In this document: positions 34,342 through 41,857 of the stretch, piece by piece | How the letters are laid out: every line of letters begins with the position of its first letter | How positions within the stretch are numbered: position 1 is the first letter of the stretch | Assembly (NCBI GenBank): GCA_913058145.1 | Contig: CAJXQM010000015.1 | Location: 1-64,000, forward strand | Reading direction: 5' to 3' | DNA from: an uncultured Colwellia sp. | Lineage (GTDB): Bacteria > Pseudomonadota > Gammaproteobacteria > Enterobacterales > Alteromonadaceae | Length of the DNA: 64,000 nt | Translations under genes and position numbers: made by a program | Notes under the pieces: model-generated | Databases searched by the model: none | What the model saw: the letters and a program-made list of their open reading frames with translations, nothing else | Told to the model about the DNA's origin: nothing

Positions 34342-35450
34342 TAATTATCTTCCTTAAATATTTTAGACACGTTGCTTTGTGACATTTTCCATAATTTACT
34401 TATAAACTTCTTAGTAAAAACTTTATTATCAGCTTGTTGTAATTTTGTCATAGAAATAAGGCGGTCTTCAATTCTAAAATTTAGCCAATCAAAGCGGCTT
34501 AGCAAAATCTTGCGCATTAATTCAATTGAATCTATCTCATTTCCACTTACAACAGTCTGCCTTAGATAGTCGTATGTAATTATTTCAATCTCAGCTCCAG
34601 TTAATCCATCACTCAAAGTTACAAATAACTCAATTTCTCTTTTGTTAAAAGAAAATTTTGTGAGAAGTGTTGAAAAAAGTTGGTATCTAACATATTCAAT
34701 AGGTTCTTTTAATTCCATTTTATAATGAAACCGTCTACCTATTGCAGGATCTAATAAATGAACATGGTTTGTTGCTGCGATCAGAATGGTATCGTCTAAA
34801 TTATCAATATTTTGCAATAAACTCACAACAACGCGTTTTAATTCACCTATTTCATTCTTATCATCCCTAGCTTTTGCTATCGCATCAAATTCGTCTAAAA
34901 ACAGCACACAGGGTTCAGAGCGAGCATATTCAAGTAGAGAGCGTATGTTTTTAGATGTTGATCCCAAATATGATGATATTAATGCATCCGCTCTGGCCGT
35001 AATTAATGGCAACCCCAGTCGAGCAGCCAACTTAGCTGCTAATTTACTCTTCCCTGTACCAGGAATTCCATGCAATAGTAAGGTTGGATTTAAAGGAATC
35101 TCTAATGCATTTAACTGATCTTTTTTATTTATATAAGAAATAAAAGAATCAACAGTATCTTGATCATCTTTAGGTAAAAATACATGCTGTTCTTTGGATG
35201 ATGGATATGTTTTATCAGCTAAAGAAAAGCGGTTATCTTTTTCTACGGGAACGGGACGCGAGAACGTAGACTGTACATCTATATTATGGCTGCGAACATT
35301 TAATAGTTTCTCTCTAAATCCTTTTAGGGCGATTGTTTCACCATCTGACTGTAATTTTTCACAAAGTAATTCAATGTAAGACATAACTAATTTTCGGTCG
35401 CCCGATAACGCACCATGTACAATTTTTGATATTTCGGGATAATACTTCAT
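34341..35450 (-). CDS. AAA-family ATPase, partner of S8 protease
   Basis: This 369-aa protein has an N-terminal region of about 110 aa and a classical AAA module: Walker A LLLHGIPGTGKSKLA (about 120-134), Walker B CVLFLDEFDAIA, sensor 1 ILIAATNH and arginine-finger region LLDPAIGRRF. A C-terminal helical lid and a short tail follow. It resembles the substrate-remodelling AAA proteins of the FtsH/Cdc48/spastin group more than the motor ATPases of secretion. It is the first gene of a two-gene operon with the subtilase and probably activates or feeds it. The pair lies between direct repeats at 31.9 and 36.1 kb. Confidence 0.88.
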   Translation of the reverse strand: MKYYPEISKIVHGALSGDRKLVMSYIELLCEKLQSDGETIALKGFREKLLNVRSHNIDVQSTFSRPVPVEKDNRFSLADKTYPSSKEQHVFLPKDDQDTVDSFISYINKKDQLNALEIPLNPTLLLHGIPGTGKSKLAAKLAARLGLPLITARADALISSYLGSTSKNIRSLLEYARSEPCVLFLDEFDAIAKARDDKNEIGELKRVVVSLLQNIDNLDDTILIAATNHVHLLDPAIGRRFHYKMELKEPIEYVRYQLFSTLLTKFSFNKREIELFVTLSDGLTGAEIEIITYDYLRQTVVSGNEIDSIELMRKILLSRFDWLNFRIEDRLISMTKLQQADNKVFTKKFISKLWKMSQSNVSKIFKEDN

Positions 35451-35760
35451 AATTTACTCATATATATGATTTCGCATGAATAGTAGCATTTAATTTACTA
35501 TTATTGGCAATTTACTTTGTTTTTAACTAAATAATTTACCAATCAAGCGTTATTTATGAATTGTTATATTGATTTATTGAATCATAATGTTTTTTTGTAA
35601 AAAATGGCATTCACTAGACACAAAAACTTAATGCCCGCTTATGAGCTTAGAGTAACCGTCATAAATCATTGGTAGCTAACATTAGCTAATGTCACTTTGA
35701 AGTCGTGACAATATAATTAAGTGAACGACTATATGGTGGCTTAGATGCCAATCAGAGAAC
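35451..35760. other. Promoter region upstream of AAA/subtilase operon
   Basis: This AT-rich 310-bp gap has no gene. It should contain the operon promoter; no clear operator is seen. Confidence 0.4.
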
Positions 35761-36036
35761 TTAAGAGTCGGAAGCGTTATAAACATCGAACGTAAGTTTT
35801 TTTAACTCAAATAATTCTAGCTCTAATTTTTTATCTTTTTGACGTCCCAGTCGTAGCATGAGCTGAATATTCTTTTTTTGATCTTTATAAGCCGCTAACT
35901 TCAATTTAGGTTTTAAAAACTTAACTAGTATCGCATTTCTAGCTGTAGCAGAAGTATAACTATCATTTGACTGAACTGTGAAGTAAAGATGTAATAAAGC
36001 CTCAAAGCAAAGGTTTAGTAAGTTTTCGTGGTACAT
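35761..36036 (-). CDS. Small helical protein of unknown function in the protease cassette
   Basis: This 91-aa, mostly helical, Lys/Leu-rich protein contains LLNLCFEALLHLYFTV and QKKNIQLMLRLGRQKDKKLE. I do not recognise a family. It lies within the direct-repeat-bounded segment upstream of the AAA/subtilase operon and on the same strand, so it may be part of that module. Confidence 0.45.
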   Translation of the reverse strand: MYHENLLNLCFEALLHLYFTVQSNDSYTSATARNAILVKFLKPKLKLAAYKDQKKNIQLMLRLGRQKDKKLELELFELKKLTFDVYNASDS

Positions 36037-36343
36037 ATATAGCCATTAAATATTATAGTTTCTGTATAATAATTTTTTTTGATCATTTTTGCCACTTTGA
36101 TATCATCCCAATACAACATCCTGACAGTTGGCTATGGTGGCTTAGCTCACTGTCAGGAACAAGATAGATTGAACACTATAAACAGCTTAAACATCTATTA
36201 ATGCTAACGTCCCGTCGTATCCAAGGTGACGATTAATTCTTGGTTATTTGGTGGCAAAACAAATGTTATTTACTGCCAAACAAGATGTAATTGAGTGGCG
36301 AAACTGATGTAATTATCCAACGGTTAACTGGCTTTTCTCTTTA
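36037..36343. other. Intergenic region with right 56-bp repeat
   Basis: It holds the repeat copy 36136-36191 and an inverted repeat partly overlapping it (CCTGACAG near 36119 and CTGTCAGG near 36150). No gene is seen. Confidence 0.5.
36136..36191 (+). repeat. 56-bp direct repeat, right copy
   Basis: It matches 31884-31939 at 54 of 56 positions. The only differences are A/G in the CACT(A/G)TCAGG part and G/C in TTGAA(G/C)ACT. The left side of this copy also forms an inverted repeat with the upstream CCTGACAG. Confidence 0.85.
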
Positions 36344-37624
36344 TTATTCTTCAACAGAATACGGGTTCAAGAATTGTCGATTCCAAAATAATCTACGGTC
36401 AACTACGCTCAACTCAGCTTCATCACAGACGGATTGCCAGTTTTGTTCAATCACCGATTTCTGATGTTCAAAAATACCATAGGCTTCTTCTTTACTCAGT
36501 AAGAAATTTTGCGCGGCAGCTAAACAAGTTTTGAACTGACTAGCGTTATTATCCCCCAATATTTTCATTGCTTGCCCTTGTACATTGCCAGTTCGACCTT
36601 GAGGGCAGATATCATAGGCTGGCGTTAGGCTTAAGTGTTTACCATCCCAAAACGCGGCATGGTTTCTTGCGTGATCGTCATTATTGCCACATAGAATATT
36701 GAACACTAAACGCGAGAATAGCTCTTTTAGCGTATCTTTGGGCTGAATAAAACGATGGCGAATAATTTCGGCCAAGACTTCATAGCTGGCGTAGCGTGCC
36801 AACATATCATCAAGTTCAAATAAGGTGAGGGCAGAAACCATGGATCTACGTGCCCAGTCTACACCGGAGTTTTTTGTGGCTGTCTTCACTCTATCAAAAC
36901 GTTCAATGAGCACCACATCTTTCTTTGCCGCTTTCACCATTTTAACCGAAGCAACATCAATCCCGGCCAGTTCTGCAAGCCGCATCGCGATAAATTCAGC
37001 TTTTACAACACTGTAGAGGTCATTGGTAGCTGAGAATTTCGCAATGTATTTTGTGTTATTATCTTCGATTAACGCTTTAGGACGTGCTCCGCCAATCGAA
37101 CTGCCATGGTAGAGAGCTAGATCTAATTCTGGTGTGAGAGGTACGCCTTTTTCGACGCGATCTGCTGATTCCATCAACTCTTCAATACTGGCATTTTTCG
37201 CAGAACGAGGTACATATTCAGTGGGGGATTCCTGAAAATCGAGCGCGCCAATACGATCAGAACCAGATTCTAAAAGATAGGTGAGTTCATCCAGTACGGC
37301 GGTATCGGTATCTGCACCTTTTGAGCCCAGCTTCTTGTTAATGATAACCCGGCGACCCCATGCATCTGGCGCACTATCACGGATACATCCGGGCATTGTC
37401 AATCCCTCCAAATTTGGGATCGCCCCAGGCTTTAACGGCAGCTCAGGCTCATAGATAGGGATGGCTTTCGGCGTATCCTTAATACGCTCTAAGTAACTTT
37501 TACCGTAGTTAAATGAAAGCGTGTCACCATCTGCTTCAAGTCTTCCGGCGATTACAGGCTTTATTTCACCGGGTAGCCAGATCCAGACATATCCCTCCGT
37601 GTATTGTTTACTAGAAGTCATCAT
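36344..37624 (-). CDS. hipA: HipA-family Ser/Thr kinase toxin
   Basis: This 426-aa protein has an N-subdomain (YVWIWLPGEIKPVIAGRLEA), the ATP-binding/Gly-rich region (GSSIGGARPKALIED), the catalytic block NNDDHARNHAAFW and the metal-binding DICPQ motif. HipA kinases phosphorylate targets such as GltX and cause growth arrest. It overlaps the upstream hipB by 14 nt, so the pair is coupled. It belongs to the longer HipA family rather than the split HipS-HipT type. It is probably a stabilising or defence-linked addiction module of the element. Confidence 0.92.
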   Translation of the reverse strand: MMTSSKQYTEGYVWIWLPGEIKPVIAGRLEADGDTLSFNYGKSYLERIKDTPKAIPIYEPELPLKPGAIPNLEGLTMPGCIRDSAPDAWGRRVIINKKLGSKGADTDTAVLDELTYLLESGSDRIGALDFQESPTEYVPRSAKNASIEELMESADRVEKGVPLTPELDLALYHGSSIGGARPKALIEDNNTKYIAKFSATNDLYSVVKAEFIAMRLAELAGIDVASVKMVKAAKKDVVLIERFDRVKTATKNSGVDWARRSMVSALTLFELDDMLARYASYEVLAEIIRHRFIQPKDTLKELFSRLVFNILCGNNDDHARNHAAFWDGKHLSLTPAYDICPQGRTGNVQGQAMKILGDNNASQFKTCLAAAQNFLLSKEEAYGIFEHQKSVIEQNWQSVCDEAELSVVDRRLFWNRQFLNPYSVEE

Positions 37625-37955
37625 TAACTACCTTTGTCTTTTTACGGGCTTTTTGAGGAAGCAAAGCCAGTTTATCTTCAGTTTGATTGATATGCTTTGC
37701 TAAAGTAAATGAAGAGGGCTCAGCGTTAAATAGAGTCACCCCTAAAATAGTCGCCACTTCAAACACCGCGCCAATCTCGCATTTTAGATTGCCTTTTTCA
37801 ATGCGCTGAAGCATGCTTCTGGAAATACTAGCGCGTTCAGCCACTTCCTGAACGCTTAATTTGCGCTCTATTCTGGCTGCACGAATTAGCCGCGAGAGAA
37901 GCGTGATAGCTTCTTCGGTGTAGCGAGAATATGAACGTGTCACTGATTTTGGCAT
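37611..37955 (-). CDS. hipB: HipB-like HTH antitoxin
   Basis: This 114-aa protein has an XRE-type HTH in the middle (LSVQEVAERASISRSMLQRI) and a short basic C-terminus (QKARKKTKVV). It is encoded immediately upstream of hipA with a 14-nt overlap. It should neutralise HipA and repress the operon by binding the TATATA-rich boxes at 37963-38091, which lie directly upstream of its start. Confidence 0.9.
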   Translation of the reverse strand: MPKSVTRSYSRYTEEAITLLSRLIRAARIERKLSVQEVAERASISRSMLQRIEKGNLKCEIGAVFEVATILGVTLFNAEPSSFTLAKHINQTEDKLALLPQKARKKTKVVNDDF

Positions 37956-37962
37956 TATTTGC

Positions 37963-38091
37963 CTTATATATAGGTCAATAAACCGCCTGTCGGTTTATAT
38001 ATAAACCATAAGTTAGGGTATAAGTTAAAATTAGTCAAGCCTACTTGGTTTATATATAACTCAATAAGCTGCTTATTGGTTTATATGTAGC
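37963..38091. promoter_or_regulatory. Array of four GGTTTATATATA boxes upstream of hipBA
   Basis: CTTATATATAGG (37963-37974), the perfect palindrome GGTTTATATATAAACC (37992-38007), GGTTTATATATAAC (38047-38060) and GGTTTATATGTAGC (38078-38091) lie in the 130 bp before hipB. Repeated operators are usual for HipB autorepression. The rest of the gap to 38388 shows no credible gene. Confidence 0.6.
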
Positions 38092-38388
38092 TCATTTTTG
38101 CTATTCTATCGTAGGTGTTATCTTTTTAATCCACATCAAAATGATATTTGGATTAATTTTTCTGTGATAATGAAGAAACTATTTAATCCCCAAGTTGTTA
38201 ATTGGCGTGAAAAACTGATCCACTTTAGATCAAATTGGCAAGTAAGATTGACCCTACGTATTTTTCTACAATTCAATATTAATCAAACCCACCGAGCATC
38301 AAACATTATTTAGCTCATCACAAATAGTGGTTCAGTTTTAGTTGCCAATCAACACCCAGCTTTTTAAAAGTTAGTTATTTAATTATTG

Positions 38389-40098
38389 TTAACCGAAATC
38401 CTTTCTAACTTTTTTTGCTCCTGCCCAAGCAGCCTTAGCACCTTCCTTACCACCTTTTTCCAATGTTTTCTTAGCGAAACCAGATGCGCCAGCACCACCG
38501 CCAGCCATAGCTTGACCAACATGAGAAAGTGCGCCCGATACAGTTGAAAGTAAATTAAACCAAATAATCGGCAATAATATATAGGCGACATTAACGGCAT
38601 TATAAACAGCTAATTTTGTCTTCTGATTTTCAATACTCATTGCTGAATAAGAAGAGGCGGTTAAGGCAATTAATGTATTTTCCATCCATGCACAAAGTTC
38701 AAAGATTAAATGTAAACACTCAAAACCAAACATAGTGACAACTATCATTACTACCGATTTAATTGAATAACCAGAAATGAGAAGTAATATAGGTGCGACA
38801 ACAATTAAAAAACATTGCATTATCGCAGCAAGTGGTAGGGCTAAAGAACGCTGTACCGTTCCCTCAATTAATGTGTCTAAATACCCTTTACCTAATGCAA
38901 TTGATGTAGCCGCATCAGCAATAGTGGTTATTGCGTAATAGCTTGTTGAATTATTCAATTCATTTTGAGCTAGAGCATTTTTAGTTTTAAAAGCGTTAGC
39001 ATGTAGTTGGTCTTCTGGATCAGCACTTGTTAATCGCATGATAATAGAATCAATACCGCGCTCAGTATTTGAAGGGTTTGACGAGAACCATTTAGGAGCT
39101 AGTTTTGATAAAGTAGTCCACCCATGATCATGATAAACATCATTCAAATCGTCAATTTGATTTTTAAAATCTCTTTCAACAAAGAGTTTTACGGCATTAT
39201 AACCATTTTTACAGGTTGGCGAAGCACGACCATTATCTTTCGTGTTCATATCTGCCGCATAATTGTAAGTATACAATGGCGTAGCTGCTATAAAATCTTG
39301 TTGCAAATTAGCCCAATAATTCGGATCTAAATTCATTTTCCTTGTCTCATAATCACCATTATAAAGTATCGTACTCCCCACCCAATAGTCATCATCTATT
39401 TCTGATGCATCAACATCTGCCGCTTTAACTTGTTTCCTCAATGCTGGTGCATAACATTGTTTAACAAACGTTGACAAATACCCTTGTGAATCTTCTGTTT
39501 TAAATGCCAACTCTCCCATAGCAATACTAACGCCTGTAAAATCAGTTTCACAGGGCATTGTTTTGATAATTGCGTTTACAGATTGAGAAGATAAATTATG
39601 TACAAATTCCAACAAATACGGAGGTCTAGGGGATGAATCACTAATATTCATCAAATAACCATTAGAAATATTAGTAGTTCCAATAGTTGTTGTTCCGTCA
39701 GCGGCTACGTCCAGTTCATTTTGATAAAATAAATTACCAGTAGTAGAGTAAAGAGTAGTTTTATCGGAGTTGGCAAGGCTACCTACAAAACTGTCTCTCG
39801 CACAACTATTTTCTTCATAAGCTACGCTATTCGTTGAGAATGGATCACCGTTGGGTATCAGTACAAAAATCATGACACAGAATATTCTAACAATACCCAT
39901 TTCAATATGTCTTAGTGCTACTGAGCCTCTATCACCCTCATCATCGCCACCAGTGTAGGCATCTACAATGCTAGAAACTATCATGGTAATGACAGGGATA
40001 TAAGCAATCCCTGTCATTACCATTAAATCCCAAATACGATTATTTAGAAAGAAAGCTATTGCAAGGGTATAAACTTCATACGGTTGATTTACTACCAT
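38389..40098 (-). CDS. traG: TraG N-terminal-domain conjugation protein
   Basis: This 569-aa inner-membrane protein has N-terminal and C-terminal membrane helices (LMVMTGIAYIPVITMIVSSI; LPLAAIMQCFLIVVAPILLL) around a large periplasmic part. That matches TraG_N proteins of GI-type conjugation systems, which are shorter than F TraG. It is thought to stabilise mating pairs and the channel. It is the last gene of the tra cluster and directly follows a small membrane gene. The DUF3742 gene that often follows in related elements is absent; hipBA stands there instead. Confidence 0.85.
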   Translation of the reverse strand: MVVNQPYEVYTLAIAFFLNNRIWDLMVMTGIAYIPVITMIVSSIVDAYTGGDDEGDRGSVALRHIEMGIVRIFCVMIFVLIPNGDPFSTNSVAYEENSCARDSFVGSLANSDKTTLYSTTGNLFYQNELDVAADGTTTIGTTNISNGYLMNISDSSPRPPYLLEFVHNLSSQSVNAIIKTMPCETDFTGVSIAMGELAFKTEDSQGYLSTFVKQCYAPALRKQVKAADVDASEIDDDYWVGSTILYNGDYETRKMNLDPNYWANLQQDFIAATPLYTYNYAADMNTKDNGRASPTCKNGYNAVKLFVERDFKNQIDDLNDVYHDHGWTTLSKLAPKWFSSNPSNTERGIDSIIMRLTSADPEDQLHANAFKTKNALAQNELNNSTSYYAITTIADAATSIALGKGYLDTLIEGTVQRSLALPLAAIMQCFLIVVAPILLLISGYSIKSVVMIVVTMFGFECLHLIFELCAWMENTLIALTASSYSAMSIENQKTKLAVYNAVNVAYILLPIIWFNLLSTVSGALSHVGQAMAGGGAGASGFAKKTLEKGGKEGAKAAWAGAKKVRKDFG

Positions 40099-40099
40099 A

Positions 40100-40414
40100 T
40101 TATTTACCTCCCCACATAATAAGGAGTTCGTTTACTAAATAGAAAACAACTAGGTATATATAAATTTTATTGATATTTTTCTTATGCTTTTCTGATAGTT
40201 CACCGTTGGTTTTTTGAAACATCAAAACTTTAACTGCAACCATTGAAGAAGCGACAACAACGAATCTAAAAATGAAGAAAACATGTTCAGTATTTTCTAT
40301 TTTCAATAAAGAATTTGCAAAAAAAACCAGAATGAGTATGGCAATCATAGAGGCTGTTACCATCGCCCCCCTAACACCAAGTTTGAACAAAGTACCAAAG
40401 CTAAAAAACTTCAT
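40100..40414 (-). CDS. Small membrane protein of T4SS cluster
   Basis: This 104-aa protein has three predicted membrane helices (MVTASMIAILILVFFANSLL; FIFRFVVVASSMVAVKVLMF; IYIYLVVFYLVNELLIMW). It is encoded between the TIGR03755-type gene and traG, with a 1-nt overlap upstream and 1 bp downstream. Related elements have an unnamed small gene at this place. Function is unknown. Confidence 0.7.
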   Translation of the reverse strand: MKFFSFGTLFKLGVRGAMVTASMIAILILVFFANSLLKIENTEHVFFIFRFVVVASSMVAVKVLMFQKTNGELSEKHKKNINKIYIYLVVFYLVNELLIMWGGK

Positions 40415-41790
40415 TATTTTTTACTCCCTGATTTGTTTGTGTATGACATACCTTCTTGGCTATTCCTTAAAGATCGGGAAAATAATAAATCTGTAGCTGT
40501 ATTAGTGAATTCTTTTTTGATTCTGTACTCAAGCTCAATCTCGTTAATTTCATCCTCAATTAACTTTATTTTATCTAAAGCCATCCTTTGAATAGATCTA
40601 GCCTCAACTATTGATGCTTCATTCGACCCGATAAGTAGTATTTTTTTAGCGATTACGAGCCTTCTTATTGTGCCATTTAAGGCCCACTCTCCGGCTAATG
40701 CCTGAACATAAGAACTTTCATCTGAAGGTGACATCTTAACCAGTTCTTCTAACATCGTTCCGGTTATATAAGCCCCGTATTTGTTTTCATTGAATGTATC
40801 TAAAAAGGATTTCACTAACACTGGGTTAGGGTTAGCACCGTTCAGAATTAAACCGGACAATTCAGCGGCAATATCTAAGGCAAGTTCATGAATATATATT
40901 TTTGCGCCAGCACCTTTTTCATGTTCAATCGAGTTAGTACCATCTCTTGAAGCTAATTTTATTTCTCCAATGACACCTTTTAAGAAATCAGCTAAATCTT
41001 GTGGATTAGAAAATTCCTCAGCAAAAGGATAGTCAGCATAATCACTAACAGGTGTTGTCGTTGTATTTAAAAGATCTATCGTTGTTGTTCCAGCAATAAC
41101 CTTTTCTCTCGCTATGTTATAACCAGCTTTGGCAATACCATCAATAACTTCAGCATCCGGCTGTCCATTTCCTCCAACTGTTTGACCTAAGAAATCAAAG
41201 CCTCGTTGACCGGCATCTTTTACAAAATCAGTGACATCACCAATATCAATTGAGGCCCCTGCATAAGCATTTTTGATTGTTGCCGTGAATTCTTTATTTA
41301 CAGCAAGTCCATCAATTACCCCTGTAGGAACTTGATCGAGTAGTGTAGATTGAATGGTGTTACAAACATCCATATCTTCATCAAAACTCGCTGTAGCTTG
41401 AATAATACCGTTTTGCATAATATCGTAAAGATCTGGATTAGCGCGTTTAAATGCAAGTGCTAACAAATTTGCTGGGCTAAAAGCGAGTTTCGCTTGACTC
41501 AACCAGTTATTCCACATTGCTTTTAATTGTGCGCTGCCGATATTGTTTTGAATAGAAAGATCCATATCCATATCTCCACACGTACCGGAAAACCCCCATT
41601 TAACCCCTATTTTAAAGTTCCGGTTTCGACTTTTAAGAGAGAATGGATCGGAGTTTCTATTTATTTTGTATGTATCTACGAGTTGTTTGAAGGATGTTGT
41701 TTCTGCTTGTACTGGCAGATGTAGCGACAGCGATAAAAGTATCACGCTCACCACTGAGGATTTGACGAATTTCATGTTATAAACTCCCAT
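40414..41790 (-). CDS. Integrating conjugative element protein, TIGR03755 (PFL_4711) family
   Basis: This 458-aa exported protein has a signal peptide (SSVVSVILLSLSLHLPVQA) and a TraH-like arrangement of conserved cysteines (GFSGTCGDMDMDLSIQ and MDVCNTIQ). A long helical C-terminus (IEDEINEIELEYRIKKEF) follows. Proteins of this family take part in pilus assembly at the periplasmic side of GI-type T4SS. It has a promoter-like region upstream (41801-41838), so it may start a transcript with the small gene and traG. A start 3-5 codons further in is possible. Confidence 0.85.
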   Translation of the reverse strand: MGVYNMKFVKSSVVSVILLSLSLHLPVQAETTSFKQLVDTYKINRNSDPFSLKSRNRNFKIGVKWGFSGTCGDMDMDLSIQNNIGSAQLKAMWNNWLSQAKLAFSPANLLALAFKRANPDLYDIMQNGIIQATASFDEDMDVCNTIQSTLLDQVPTGVIDGLAVNKEFTATIKNAYAGASIDIGDVTDFVKDAGQRGFDFLGQTVGGNGQPDAEVIDGIAKAGYNIAREKVIAGTTTIDLLNTTTTPVSDYADYPFAEEFSNPQDLADFLKGVIGEIKLASRDGTNSIEHEKGAGAKIYIHELALDIAAELSGLILNGANPNPVLVKSFLDTFNENKYGAYITGTMLEELVKMSPSDESSYVQALAGEWALNGTIRRLVIAKKILLIGSNEASIVEARSIQRMALDKIKLIEDEINEIELEYRIKKEFTNTATDLLFSRSLRNSQEGMSYTNKSGSKK

Positions 41791-41800
41791 ATTTTTTGGA

Positions 41801-41838
41801 AGTTTATAACATTAGAAAGTTGTTTTAATTTAACGCGG
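41801..41838 (-). promoter_or_regulatory. Putative tra promoter: CCGCGTTAA-N21-TATAAACT
   Basis: On the minus strand CCGCGTTAA (41830-41838) is followed after exactly 21 bp by TATAAACT (41801-41808), upstream of the TIGR03755-type gene. The same pair with the same spacing is upstream of the gene at 52 kb. It could be an activator site plus a -10 box. Confidence 0.5.
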
Positions 41839-41857
41839 TTTATCTAAGAAGAAATCA

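Noticed and set aside
38098-38313. 71-codon plus-strand frame after the hipB operators
   Set aside because: No ribosome binding site, unusual composition, and it overlaps the operator/intergenic region; no recognisable domain.
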